Shown: positions 1 through 12,700 of the stretch, one piece after another
Numbering within the stretch: the first letter of the stretch is position 1
Layout: every line of letters begins with the position of its first letter
Source of the DNA: Nipponacmea schrenckii
Lineage: Eukaryota; Mollusca; Gastropoda; Lottiidae
DNA: 64,000 nucleotides
Assembly (NCBI GenBank): GCA_030562195.1
Contig: JAUJPP010000002.1
Coordinates: 1,674,001-1,738,000 of the forward strand
Direction: 5' to 3'
The notes under the pieces: model-generated
Databases searched by the model: none
Told to the model about the DNA's origin: nothing
What the model saw: only the letters and a program-made list of their open reading frames with translations
Program-made: the position numbers and the translations under genes

Positions 1-857
1 GGACGGACGGATGTGGGTGACGACAATATACGCCCCCCATTTCATGTGGGCGTAAAAAAATCATTTAACAAACACTTTCTAGATCTATGTCGGGATCAAA
101 CAATAGACCTTTATGTAAGCGAGCAAGCATCTTGTCATAGATGCATCATTTCACAAGTATAAAGTATTCCCCATCGAATTGTGTGAATTCAAGAGTTCTC
201 ATTTCAAATATAGTGTTACATATCCCATACCTTTTTTGTTATAGGCTATTGTGTTCAAGATCTACTCCGCCATGGTGAAAATTGCAACCCGTCTGCTTGT
301 AACAATTACTCTATTATGAATCAAGCTGTTGTTTTGAATCACCTTGTCCGATTCAAGCTTGTAAATATTGACTTAGTTGACATCAAGACGATCAAATATT
401 TTTCAGTTTCACCATGTCCGCAACTCCCTTTGCATCTAGCTAATCAAAAATTGGATGCATAAAAATATAGATTCCCAGGCAAGGTTCATTATTTATTTGT
501 TCTTTAAATGTGTTGATATTAACTCAACGATGTACAGACATACCAAGTTTCAAAATTGAAAAATTCTTGTCTTTTTCAAACCAAACTGGCCAATGACAAT
601 AACTCAAAATCAATTAATGTCTTTATCAATCCAATCTTCATCAATGTTTTATTGTATACCTTAACACTGTATTTAAGAGCCTAAATTTGAAGCGTATTTA
701 CTCAGTCAAGGGCAATAACTTTAAATCCCCTTATTTGTATCAAATTCTGAACTGGTCGAGATCTAATCACTATATAGCTGCATACGTTTCATCCAGATCT
801 GATCAAAAAATACAATTTCCTTTTGAGAGAATCAAAACCCGAAATGGTATATTTCAG
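1..857. other. 5' flank or intron of the lectin/PAN gene; no coding exon seen
   Basis: I found no exon here that extends the downstream lectin reading frame. The next exon starts in phase 1, so at least one upstream coding exon with the start codon and signal peptide must exist, probably before base 1. The first 60 bases hold GACG-type repeats and a 'gtgggcgta' motif that recurs in the window as 'tacgcccac', which marks a dispersed repeat tail. A non-ATG reading frame at 687-878 is interrupted by the splice acceptor and has no recognisable similarity. Confidence 0.5.
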
Positions 858-3160
858 GTGGCGCATTTTGGAATGTAGCACTCAACAAACCAGCCTCCCA
901 AATTAGTATATACAGTGGTTGCGTTGCCTCAAGAGCAGTAGATGGAATAGATGGATTAGATCGATATGGGTTAAGTTGTAGTCACACTGCTGGCCCAATT
1001 GCAAAAGAACAAAAACCGTGGTGGGAAGTGAATTTACAGCAAGAATATTACATCAAAGGAATTGCTATCTCACATCCAAACTGCGGTAAGAATACAATTA
1101 CGATCTAATATGTACTTGTTACCTGTGTTTCCTTCTCTCCAGTGTATCACGAGTATTGTTTAATTCAAATTTATTAAATTTATTGCGATTTTTATAGTAG
1201 TGCAAGGGGACAGGGTTTTTCTTTTTCGAAAGTGAATTATTAACTGTGCATTATTAACATATTCAACTATGTCTTCTTGATTCGCATTCTCAAAAGATGT
1301 AAGTTCAACCACAGCATTCTTGGGAGTTGTAAAATCTACCTTTGCATTCTTGAAAGTATACCATATAAGGTAATGTTGGTACTGGCATGACATATCGCTG
1401 AATCGATGTATCACGCTTCGACATGGAACGATATGCGTATCGTCTCGCAGGGTCGTGTATCAATACTTGACGATACATGGCTTTTCATAAAAAGTGGGTT
1501 ACCCTATAATAAATTCTTTTCACGAACTTCTCTGAAATCCATTGTTTTCAAATAACTTATTTGACATTTAATTCAGAAGACCAACAGGTTTAATTATTTT
1601 GTAGTTTACCTCAGATAACTAGTTGAAATTACTAGTAATAACATTCTGTCACCTCAGAACATAAGTCTTAAATTTAATTAATATATAAACCTTAGAGAAA
1701 AAGACAGTGTTTATCTTTTTTATCCATTACTCTATATCCCGATACGTATCGTATCATGACACTTGAATGACGATACGTATTATATCGTGGCATGATTGGC
1801 AATACCAGTGATCATGATTTATTTTTTTCCCAGTCAGGCATTTTCAGGCATTTTCAAACGATGTTTTTAGAGGGTCACATTTGTCGGGTCTCTACCGCTT
1901 TTGGATGATGTCTCCCGATCTACTGCCGGGAGACCCTAATCTACCGATTTTTTTTCTTTTCGTTATCATAATTTTCATGGGGCCTACTGTTTTCAATGTT
2001 TAAATTCTTTACCACAATATCCGGTACATTCTACTTTCGCTTTTAATGATTAATTTTACAGAAGCCTTGATTTGCCGCAATACCCAGCAATAGGTAATGT
2101 GACTACTAAATTTACATAATCCAGAAATTCACAACTTTTAATAGCTAATGATATTTTCAAATGTTCATGTCAATCAATTACCACCATGTATCTTGATCAT
2201 TGTAGCACTACAAAATTATCGATTAGTTCACAACTTTTCAATTGAGATTTATAGAGATGGTCAAACTGTAGACAATGCTGTTCTTTGTTACTACCAGGGG
2301 CCCCATGCTTCACCAGCTACTACGGAATTATTTATATGTACGAAACCAATCTACGGTCGTTATGTGAGAATCATAGTTAATGGTTTACCAGGAGATGGAA
2401 AGATGTTATACTTGTGTGAGGTATTGTATAAATAGAAGTATATTAATCCAGTTCTATAGATCCTCAAGTTTTCTGAGATTAATGCTAGTTCGTTTGGCAA
2501 ATGCAGTTTCATCAGTTGTTTTGTGTTAATCTTAACATTTCAACAATATCGATCAAAGATAACAAGCGGAAGTCAGACTAGTCCCATACACACAGATTAC
2601 TTCCATTTATATTCATACGCCGAGATTGAAATCAACTACAAGCGGTATACCAAATAAACTTACATGAATATGTATATTATGAAATGGCAAAGTTATTCCA
2701 TTGATTTTAATTACATTTAAATAGTTTGCAATTAGTTACAAGCGATATTTATATGTAAAAGAATAGCGACGGCTATCGTAATACGCCCACATTCACAAAA
2801 GACTCACACCAAGTTTTGTCAAAATCCATGACAGACAGACAGACAGACAGACAGACAGAACCTCAAACCACAATTCTTAATATATTTTTATTATTTCATT
2901 CTAAGGTTCGAGTGTTTGGTAGTTTCGAGTCAGTATCACATTTTGTCCGATTGGAAGGAACAGAGGTTGCTGGGTCACCAATGGCTATACAACAAGTTGA
3001 AACTCACAGTAAATGTGCTATGAAGTGCTATGTGTTGTCTAACTGTATAATTTTCAGCGTGAAATCGATATCTGATTATTATCAATGTAATATATATTCA
3101 ACTCATTTTCTTGTTGCCAATTCTACTGGAAATGCCAATACTGTTGTTTTTATCAAATGA
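858..3160 (+). CDS. Fucolectin-like (F5/8 type C-like) + PAN/apple domain protein, 3' part
   Basis: Three exons: 858-1085, 2206-2420 and 2906-3160 (stop TGA 3158-3160), all phase-compatible with GT/AG borders. The joined frame gives about 232 residues. The first two exons encode a fucolectin-tachylectin-pentraxin type jelly-roll domain: NVALNKPASQ, then YSGCVASRAVDG, then PWWEVNL, ending in LCE|VRVFG exactly at the splice. The third exon continues with a Cys-containing PAN/apple-like module (CAMKCYVLSNC). Known fucolectins have an RGDCC-type ligand motif; here the position reads HPNCG, so fucose binding is doubtful. The product is probably secreted, but the signal peptide exon is missing from the window. 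The gene lies on the strand opposite to dystrophin, in the region where dystrophin's 3' half would be expected. A polyadenylation signal follows at 3183. The domain call is strong; the ligand is unknown. Confidence 0.85.
1380..1830. repeat. Possible decayed hAT-like repeat rich in CGATACGTATCG-type motifs
   Basis: This part of the first lectin intron contains repeated palindromic strings such as cgatacgtatcg and gatacgtattatatcg. The left and right flanks share loosely inverted 'ggtactggcatgaca' and 'tggcatgattggcaatacc' strings. That resembles the ends of a degraded DNA transposon, but no clean terminal repeat or target duplication could be delimited. Classification is a guess. Confidence 0.3.
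2760..2870 (+). repeat. Dispersed repeat tail with (GACA)n microsatellite
   Basis: The segment 'taatacgcccacattc' followed by 'caccaagttttgtcaaaatccatg' and a (GACA)n run recurs with variation at 3290-3425, 13875-14000 and 49610-49920. The 'caagtttnntcaaaatccat' core and GACA/GACG tail are typical of a dispersed invertebrate SINE or retroposon tail. It sits in the last lectin intron, just before the final exon. Confidence 0.55.
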
Positions 3161-3182
3161 ACAGTGTAAGACACAATTTGGA

Positions 3183-3188
3183 ATAAAT
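3183..3188 (+). terminator. Polyadenylation signal AATAAA, lectin/PAN gene
   Basis: A canonical AATAAA lies 22 nt after the TGA stop of the third exon and is the first such hexamer downstream. Cleavage would be expected 10-30 nt later. Confidence 0.5.
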
Positions 3189-3289
3189 GACAAAACTAGA
3201 GAAAATCTGTATCTTACCACTATCGTATTTTAGATATTTTAATTTTTGTTAAGTGCCATAAATGTTTTCTAGTAACGCTGCTGCACCAA

Positions 3290-3425
3290 AATATCCTTGA
3301 TTGATAATGCAGACTCGCCCGAAGTATCGTCAAAATCCACCAAGAAACTAGCTCTTTATTGTGTCCACAACAATTGTGGACAGACAGATTGACAGGGGTA
3401 ACGGCTACATACACCCATATTTAGA
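3290..3425. repeat. Second copy of the 'tacgccc / GACA' dispersed repeat
   Basis: It shares 'gtcaaaatccaccaagaaactagctcttta.tgtgtc' with the copy near 49.8 kb and ends in a short GACAGACAG run followed by 'acacccat'. It lies just downstream of the lectin stop. Orientation matches the other copies on the + strand, but ends are not defined. Confidence 0.45.
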
Positions 3426-4107
3426 TGTGTTTTTGTCAGCATTGGGTGTTTATTGTGTCGAAATACACTCTCCCCTAGCTAATAAATAAGAAAAGAGGTG
3501 TCAGTACTGTCAATGTATGTAACCATTGGTGATAAAATACAATAAACAGTTCATTTATAAGACTATATCTATGGCAACAAATGATTTTATATCGAATGGT
3601 TGTTTACCTACCGACACAGCAGTTGGCTTTGACAAAAATGTATTATAACCCACTATGTATCAATGTCTAACATTAGGTAACAACCACATTATTTGGCTTT
3701 AAAATTAATTCGAATCACGAAAGAAGGAAACCTCAAATTATTGTAAAACCAGATTCGAAGAAGTCAATATTGTATTATTAATTATTTAATTTGCTTAACT
3801 ACTTATATATAAATATTTGTACATAGTAAAAAAGTTTTGATGGTCTGGGCAAAGAGGAGTTTCTAGATGACACTTTATCTGGCCATACCTTGGTTATCTC
3901 TAAGATCGTCACCTGACAGATATAGATTTATAATCAAACTTACAGGTAGGTTTCGTTTAATTTTTAAATTCTATATCCGTCATAGGACGTAATCTTAGAG
4001 ATCCCCTGAGATTTTCAAAGTTGCTATCATGAACACAACTCTTGATAAAAGAGAATTTATTATTGATCTTTATTGAATTTGAGTTTTTTAAAAATAAAAA
4101 AATTGTG

Positions 4108-4335
4108 TTATGTATTATTTTTTCTCAAAACACTTATTAAAGGCTTCTTGTAAATTTTTTGGAAAGTACTATCCTTAGTCCAACCTGCTGTTGCAAGTAT
4201 GTTATAAATAGGTACACTGTTTCTCTGAGCAGCACTACAAGAAGCTGACCATATAGAATAAGGCACAATAATACTAGTATCGACACCAGATAATTGAAGA
4301 AGACACTTTTACCACCTAGAAATAGTATTTCTAGA
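4108..4335 (-). pseudogene. Tyrosine recombinase relic (DIRS/Ngaro/Crypton-like C-terminus)
   Basis: Reading the minus strand from about 4335 to the TAA at 4108-4110 gives the C-terminal core of a retroelement-type tyrosine recombinase. In order it shows TISRW, LLQLSGVDTS, a degraded box-2 region PYSIWSASCSAA, then ILATAGWTKDSTFQKIYKKP. In active relatives box 2 has an H-x-x-R signature (HSxRxAS type); here both the H and the R are replaced (Y and W). The IYKKP tyrosine is the expected nucleophile position. At least one in-frame stop interrupts the fragment (after TISRW) and another precedes it. It is a dead fragment with no recognisable termini, and the superfamily assignment is tentative. 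Confidence 0.7.
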
Positions 4336-4749
4336 AACATTCTAATTAATGTATTGAAAACTTATAAAAGTCTTTGACTGGTGCCTTTTACAGTACTGGT
4401 ATGTTTCACATATTCATTAAAAACAGTAACAACACAAGTTCTCACGCAAAAACCGGAAGTGGTAGAAAATTTTTTATGATGTCTTTTTATTTTTATAGGC
4501 AACTTCTCTATATTCTGTAATTTTCAAAGTGATCGGACAATAAGCAACAAAGCTATGCAATTATTCAATTATTATTATGCAATTTCTCATTTCCGATGCA
4601 TAAAAATTTTAGTTATAAATATTCATTTTCTATTCCAGTACATATCTTATCGCTTTTTTCAAACCTGAGCTAGGAAGCTTCCCGAAAAAAAGGATAATGA
4701 AAACAAAAAGTGGCAAATTTCTAATTTGCCACTCAATAATCTGTTGAAT

Positions 4750-6085
4750 TTTAGGATTGAAAGGGAATAGGTGGTCATGGAGATTTAGGGCCGTATGCGG
4801 CATTCTTAGTAAATCAACAGCCCTGGCTCTTGACTAAAGTTGAACTAAGGCTTAATTCTAACTTAACAAAGTTAGGATAAACATTTATGCATTTAAAAGT
4901 CAAAGGTAAGCAAGACGTAAAAGATCAAGCCTTGCATACATAAAGTTTGACTCAAGTCTTACTTCAGTCAAGCTTACGGTTATGTATGAGCCCTGCATAC
5001 GTCGCTAAGTGTGTTCATAATTTCTACTCATGTTCTACAACAGCTTTAAGAGGATTTTGACAGGTAAAGAAAGGGAAGTCATGGAAATCATTCAAAGCAG
5101 AAAACAGGAAGTCAGGAAGCACATATTTTGCTTAACCCAGGACAATAACTCAAAAACTGTTCATTGAAATATAGTAAGAATCAAATTTATCTTAGATATC
5201 ATTTAATTAAGCACCCAATCAAAACAGTTGTCTCTATAAAGCCCTGTTTACACCAGGCCAATATACAGCATTCTGTTTTCAGTCCGGAGTTGCAGAAAGG
5301 TTCCTAAATAATAACTGACTGCTCTAATGGAACTCTTCATGAAAGAGGTAAATAAAGACGTCCATGTAACATGAAAACAAAGATGGCTTTGGTTGATGAT
5401 CAAATTCTGCAGGAAACATTTTGATCGAGTTTTGGTGCTTTGGAATCAATAGAAATACGTTCTCTGGGCTTTTGGTTTTCAAAATTTCCTGGGTTAGGGG
5501 GAGAACTAGTACCGATTCAGACCTAGTAACAGGGCTGATCACACAGTAACATAATACAGTGAAGGGGTAAGGTTTTCCCTCCTTTGTACAATAATACAAT
5601 TTGTAATAATCCTTTGTATAAGACAGGTAAAAACATGGAGTATGAAATATCATCATATAAACCTACTTGGTTGTGTGAAGTCCAAAATTGAGCAGGCGGT
5701 TAGGGGAGTTATATAATAATTGTTGTGTAGAATGTGATTGCATAGTCATAAAGTGGGGACACCTTGTCTGTGTCTGCTGAATAGGGGTGAAATTGAATGT
5801 AAATTGTATGGTGAATTTCTACTAGTTACTAATTGATGGATCAAACTTCATACAGGTGACTTTTTGACCATCAGTGGTGTTTCTAAGGATGAGTCAAGTT
5901 TTGGCCACCCCACATTCAAATTTTGTTACCATTTTACATTTTTGGCCTATAAGCTCTTCCTTCTGTGGACTAGACAAAACCTCCTTTCCCCCTTCAATCT
6001 CCCCCTCCCTATACCCTTCCCCTTTTCTATTGATTTTCAAAAACACCACTGTTGACCATATCAAATATATGTAAAAATTACTAAC
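4750..6085. other. Non-coding stretch between the recombinase relic and the last dystrophin exon
   Basis: No exon homologous to dystrophin, the lectin or any other family was recognised. A 110-residue open frame on the minus strand (5324-5656) has no coding signature and no splice support. Around 4780-5010 a loosely inverted pair ('gggccgtatgc' and 'gcatac' with 'gactaaagttgaac'-like arms) suggests a decayed foldback element. Confidence 0.4.
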
Positions 6086-9000
6086 TTGTAATGACTCAGA
6101 TAAATCCTGCCATCTTTGATTTAGATGGGTTAGTTCAGGTTCTACCATTTTACTATACTGCTCACTTTTGCTCATTAAACAAATAGCTGCAATTCTTACT
6201 TCATCAATATCACTTTTATGTTCATTGACATCACCTTCTATACCCTATCAATATCAATTATTCAATTTTTACTATATATTTATTTACACAATTACAAGTT
6301 ATCATTATTTCATTCCAACATTAAAAGGGATTTTAAAAAATTTATTTGACTTGTTTATGTGAATCAAGCCAAGAATAGCTTATATCAGCATATTCTGAAT
6401 TTTGTCAGATGTCTGTGGTTTCTGTTCTTAACCCTTTGAACCTGAGCAGTCGGAAAAACAGCCACAACATCATGATGTCAAATAATCGTGCATCATACCA
6501 TACTGTACTGTGTATAATTTATAGTTCATTCGATAAACATCGCTTTATTCTTTCAATTGCTTCAATACTTCACTGAAATAATTACTCGGTGGCCTCTTTT
6601 AAATAATAAAGTAGGCCTATAGGGTATAAGTGGATCATTCTTATAGACTTACGAGAATTCTAAATTTATTTCAAGTATAAAATATAAATGGGCAAGCTGG
6701 TCGAAATTCTTGTTCCTTTCTTTAGAAAGTTTCTGTTCTTACATAAAAACTTTACTCTAGTCTTTGTGGGTATTGAAAATCATCTTCTCAGATAGACAGA
6801 TTGTCAGCCAATCACAGTATTTGTAGTTCCCTTTCTAAAAATAGCCCATGGATATGTTGAAGAAATTCGGTATTATTTCATTTTATATTGATCAATCAAA
6901 TCGTAGTTACTAAAAATATCTCAGCAGAAAATGCAAGTAAACAAACATTTTATTTTGCCGCAAATGTCAAAATACGGCAAGAAAGAACTTTTCTACGGCA
7001 GATTTTGAGGTTATGCTCAGGGGAGTCAAGGTATGATGACGTTATAGCACTGGGACGTCAGTGTTCAAAGGGTTAAGCAAAGGCTGTAAACATGATGTCA
7101 TTAAACAAAAAGGGGTAAATATCTGAGGGTCTTTGCAATTGCTACGTCACAAAATGATATGGTAGAAATTCCACTGTGATATTGCAAAAGCCATAGAAAT
7201 CTGACTGAAATTTGGATTGATGCAAATTAATGCTGTCTGTCTTCAATACACATTTAAAGTTTTAAAAACCTTTTTGTAATATCAAATGTAATGGACACTA
7301 TAAGGCAGCAAATGAAGCAAATCCTCCAATAAAATTGATTAAAGATAACTTGGCAGGCAAGATAACATACGCCCACACATCAAGATTATTAAATCATTTT
7401 TCCTTGAATTGATAGCATCCATATATACAAACAAACCCTTCTTCTAAGTCGTCAATTGTGAACTTGAATGCTGTCTTGTCAATTCCAAAGCTCACAACAA
7501 GTTTTAAAAATGAAAATTTAAAATTGTAGCTTCTATTGCACCCAAAATAGAATTCATGATGGCGTATAAAAAGATCTAAATCTACAAGGAAATCAAGATA
7601 GATGTGGATTGTGTTCAAGGCACAAAAACTCTCTCTTTACAATGGTTTGAATTTGTATGTTTCTAAAACAATAGAAATATTACCTTCATAATCTTAGCCT
7701 GTTCCTGGGTATATCTATCTTTGACAGGTAATTTCTTGTTTTCACCAACTTTACCCTCACAAAGACTTAGCCAATCTTTTAATGCAATAATCTTGGTTTG
7801 AAACTCAATAAATATTCCATCTAGTTTGCTTTCTTCTTCCTGTAAATTTTAATTGTTAAAAAAGGTATACTAAACCAACCCTTCTTAACAGTATGTTATC
7901 TACTTGCTAGTGTAGAAATAGCTTAACAAGTCTTGTCGTAACCTTTCCTGGAATGTGACATACGGATTGGATGTCAATAAATTTAGGCCTAGGTCACATT
8001 TTTAAAAGTTGCTTCCGCCCAATTCAGCATCAGTAGTTTTAGAGGATTTACAGTTGAGAGGTAAGCTTCACTTAAGTAGTATAAAGAGAAAAGACTACCC
8101 CTCAATTGCATTGTGGTATTGTGTTGGACACAGGGCAAGTAGAATACTTGGTAATGTCTTGTTTTAATGATTATCTTCTATAAAAGATATAAAAAAATTT
8201 CCAAGAACCTAGTAAGGTTAGATTTGTCATGCTAGTGCTGAAACAGTTCAAATTTGCTCTCATCTGTCTTTCAAATTCAGGTCTATTGTCCAAGAACCTA
8301 GTAAGGTTAGATTTGTCATGCTAGTGTTAAAACGGTTCAAATTTGCTCTCATCTGTCTATCAAATTCAGGTCTATTGTCCAAGAACCTAGTAAGGTTAGA
8401 TTTGTCATGCTAGTGTTAAAACGGTTCAAATTTGCTCTTATCTGTCTATCAAATTTAGGTCTATAGTACAAAAATCTAGTAAAGTTAGATTTGTCATGCT
8501 AGTGTTAAAACAAAAAAATTGGCTCTTATCTGTCTATCAAATTCAGGTCTATTAATGCATGAAGTGAACAATTAGACTTTTAATTCTTGTGGTTGTTTAA
8601 ATTTATATAAATAGTTAAGATACCTGAACATGCTCCTTCCATTCAGCAACTTGAATTGATAATGCAGACCAGTCCATATTCAGTTGGCTGTTGGCTTCAA
8701 CAGCAAGATTGATCTCCCCTTCATCTGATACCATATCTTTCATTATGTGTACTATATCACTTATAGAAGTTAAAATAGGTTGATGTTTTATGATGTCAAT
8801 TTCTAATTGCTGAAATATATAAACAATATCATTTTCGCTATTTCATATTGTCACAGGGGTGTTTGATTGGTGGGGCATTTTTTTTGTTGAGTGTTGCACT
8901 TTTGAAATTCATGATCAACCAAATGTTCAATAAAACAAGTTGCAAATGTGTTCATGTGTCAAAATTTTTAGATTCAAATTTCAAAATTATCGAAAAATGA

Positions 9001-9704
9001 AGAAGAAGCCAATGTGACATTGGATTGAGGCAGAATTGGAATGAAAAATGCCTGTGTAGAACACACTATCTGCCTAAATCAAAACAACATGGGCAACAAC
9101 TCTGTTTCTGAGTACGGTATTACAAAGCACTGAAATATGTTTTTGCTACATGGTGTCAACAACCTACACAATTCGAAGAATGCATAAACATACCTGAATA
9201 AATTTTTTTTCTTGATCAACTTCTACCGAATCTATTTTTTTCTTTTCTTCCAATTTAGCCAAATTCAATTTGATGAATTCGTCAATAAAAATATGCTCTT
9301 TCTTATATTTCTTACTCAACTTCAAAGCTTTTTCTAAATTGGCTTTTCCTTGGGTAACCTGAAAGTCAAATCATCAAAAACATCAATTAAAAATCAAAAT
9401 ATTCTACCTGTTTCTCAGATGTGATATACACGAATCTTAATTTGTTACAAATAGGGCAAAAAGCACAACTAATTATTCCAAACCCTGGTATCAGAACGCT
9501 TTTTATGGGAACCAAAATTTCATTTGATAAATTAACACCAAATCTTACCTGTGCTCCTAAATCATTGTATTGTTTCTTTATTGCATCTAACTGTTTGTTT
9601 AGTTTATCAGGAAAATCTACTTGTTTTTTATCTACCACATGTCGCCCTGTTTTTATAACGTATTCTACTTCACTCTTCAATTCACTTAAAGTTCTGTAGA
9701 AGGT
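6086..9704 (-). CDS. DMD-like: Dystrophin rod, last segment in window (repeats about 11-13)
   Basis: Five exons: 9549-9704, 9194-9358, 8624-8809, 7684-7839, 6086-6244. The first reads [18 protein letters not shown] then RHVV and YNDLGAQ, almost identical to human utrophin, and is the best single proof of orthology. The final exon has ICLMSKS then [16 protein letters not shown], matching VEPKLAELNRNF of utrophin. It ends TCATTACAA followed by the donor GTTAGT at 6085. Reading through the donor gives a low-complexity tail that stops within the intron, so I read it as a true splice site rather than the protein's end. The next exon must lie below base 1 or be lost. Confidence 0.93.
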
Positions 9705-12700
9705 CTGAAAGGAAACACAGTTCAATCATTAATTTGGTAAAGACTATGCAGTTTAAATGAGAGCAATTTTGTCAGGACAGTGGCATTAGCCTATTCTTTT
9801 TGCGCTTCCAACTGTCCAGGGATCTTTAATGTGTACAGCCTGTAGCACATGTGGGCTAGATTTATTGTCCCATCAGAACGACATGTGTCAGTCCCTCCGA
9901 CTAACATGAGAAAACCAGGTTGACAAATCCAGAAATTCATCTTGACCTTTGTCAGCATTGAACCCTAGACCTTCAGGTTAGCAAGCAAGCCTCATTCTAC
10001 CTCACTGAGCCAAGGAGGCTCCCAAATAGGATTTGAAGCTGTATCAATATTTTTCAAGGCTGAAAAAAATTTGGGACTAGATGATCAAATACTTACCATA
10101 CACTGTTCAAGTCTATCTGATATATCTGAAGGATTAAAGCTGGGTACATCTAACATATATGATCTATCTTGGATATTATCCATCTCCCTTTTAACATGAC
10201 TCAATTTTGGGTCAAAATTAGTTGGACGCTGGAACTTTCGAAACTTCATAGTTACATCAGCGAAATGTTTCTGAAAAATTAACAAATTTATGAACTAAAA
10301 CTTTACTTTTGTACTTATGGTGCTGAGATAGCACGGTTCAAGAACAAAATTTTAAGATTTATATTGTTTAAATATATTTTTCAAATTTTGCGTTATATGA
10401 ACTTAAAATCAGCCTTTTTCATTCAATTGTAGGTGGGCCTCAAGTTAAAATTCCATCCTGATAAGTGAATGGGTATCTCAGAATAATTACCTTTAGAAGA
10501 GTAGTCTGCTGTTCAAGTCTTTGTCCAGCTTCTTCTTTACCTTGTAATTTATATTGTTTACTACTTTCTTCCAGTTCCTCTAGTAGTTTTTCTTCTTCTG
10601 CAAACTCTCTTTTTAAAGTCTACATAAAGATAATAATGTTGTTCATTGGAGTATTTTCATTAAACTAAAGACAGTTGGTCAACCAAACATGCATTCATAC
10701 ACAGTAAGTTCACTGTTCACAGAGTAATGAGAGATGCTCTTGAGGGTTTCCCTCAACAGAAGGCAAAAACTTCTGCCTCAAACTTATTTTCCAATAGGAA
10801 ATGAACTCACAACTAAGTCAATATACATCTCATTTTCCAGTTTTCAAATTTGAAAACATTTGACTGTCATGCATTTTTGTAACAACCATCTTACAACACA
10901 ACCAGTCAAGCCTATAAACCATATAATACAGATTTTTTGTTGGGTAATAAAGTTATTATGAAACACCAAAAATTTAATATTTTACAGATGGAATTAGTAA
11001 TAACCATAATATGATTACCATATAATATACTGTTATAATGGGTGTGAACGGTTTGTAACCCTACGTGTTGATTTGATAGTAGAAATATCAAACTTTTCAT
11101 ACACCTGCGATCTTATGACTAAGATTTACCTCAAATTCTTCGGGGTTGTCACCAGCTAATATATCAGCATCTAGACGTAGTTGTAAATGTTGAGATATAT
11201 CAGACATCCACTGTGTCATTTCTAACATTTTACGCTCTATATTCTGAGCTCTATTAATGTTCTGTTCTAGCTGTTCCATTTTACTTTTAGCCTACAATCA
11301 TAAAAGGCAATTTTCATATAATGTTGCCAAAATATATTTAGTCAATAGCAAATATCATCGGAGTTAATCTTGCATTTTTCATTTTGACAGATTTTAGCCA
11401 AGTCAAGGGCAATTACAATAAGGTTACAGTCAAGGAAATTTGGTAGACAGAATCCTTGAGGAGACAAGCTGTATGTATTTATTTTATACCAAATGAATGT
11501 GTTTGTATTTTGATGTCTGTTCATCTCATGTACATGTGCTTGTGTATTTTTTAAACAAATTGTACATTGAAATATTTGTGTATTTTTTAAACAAATTGTA
11601 CATTGAAATATTTGTGTATTTTTTCCTCTATCATTTATTGTATTGTGGTCATGGGCTGAATGTTAAACAGAGCCATGTCCGTGTGTATTGGACCCAATTC
11701 TGACCCATGTAAAATAAAGAGTTTATTATTTACCCTTCAATATCAATATCCTTTCAAAATGCAAATCTAAAAAATTTCGTTTTGTATATTTCTTTATGAA
11801 TGGCCAAAAACTGTTTAACATCTCATCAATGCTCTATTTTCTACTATATATGATGATTCATTCATTGTTATAACATTGACTGCCAACTTGTAAAAAATTT
11901 TTCATTCGCAAGCATTATTTTTTAATATGACTATATTGGAAAAAAATCTGAACATGATTTGTGGAAGAATTTTGCAGATCAAAGAGGACAAGTGTAATTA
12001 TCTGCAGGAAACACACAAATACATAGAAACATTACAAGCAGATTGGATATCCATACACAATTCATATTGTTTTTTAAACTATTCAGAATAGCCTACCTCA
12101 ATTTCTAGATTTTCGGATCTTTCTGTAATATCCTGATATTGTTTCTGAACAGAATCTACCATAATGGAATTAGTTATTAATTCATTGTAAATAGCAGTCA
12201 GAGTTTCTCTTTCACTGGTATCATGGTTCTTAATCACTGTTTCTATAGCCTACAATAATACCATAGATTATAGCTCATTCTTAAATAATATTACATACTT
12301 GATCATAATGTTAATACTCTTTGAATGTGATTTGATATATAACACTTATTAAAATACATACTATAAATGTAAGTATAAAATGAGTCTTACTAGCATGCAA
12401 GTAATTACCACAGGGATTATTATCTGGAAAACTTCCAGGGTAGCATACAATAAAAGGGCTCAAAGTAACCATGAATCTGACCAGGCATTTTCACCATTAT
12501 ATGCCTTAAGTTCATGATGCCAAGGGGTAAGCCATATGTTGGCAATATAAGAAACAATACATAAACTAAGAGTGAACAAAATTTTAATAAAGATTTCTTA
12601 TATTTACCAACTTACTTGTTTACTCAAGAAAACAACTTAGTTCAATTAAACTTATAACACTATTACCTACAGCTTGTAACCATAATCAAGATGAATATAG

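Noticed and set aside
5324..5656. 110-residue minus-strand frame considered as the next dystrophin exon
   Set aside because: No spectrin-repeat character, no matching splice sites and no similarity to the expected following repeat.
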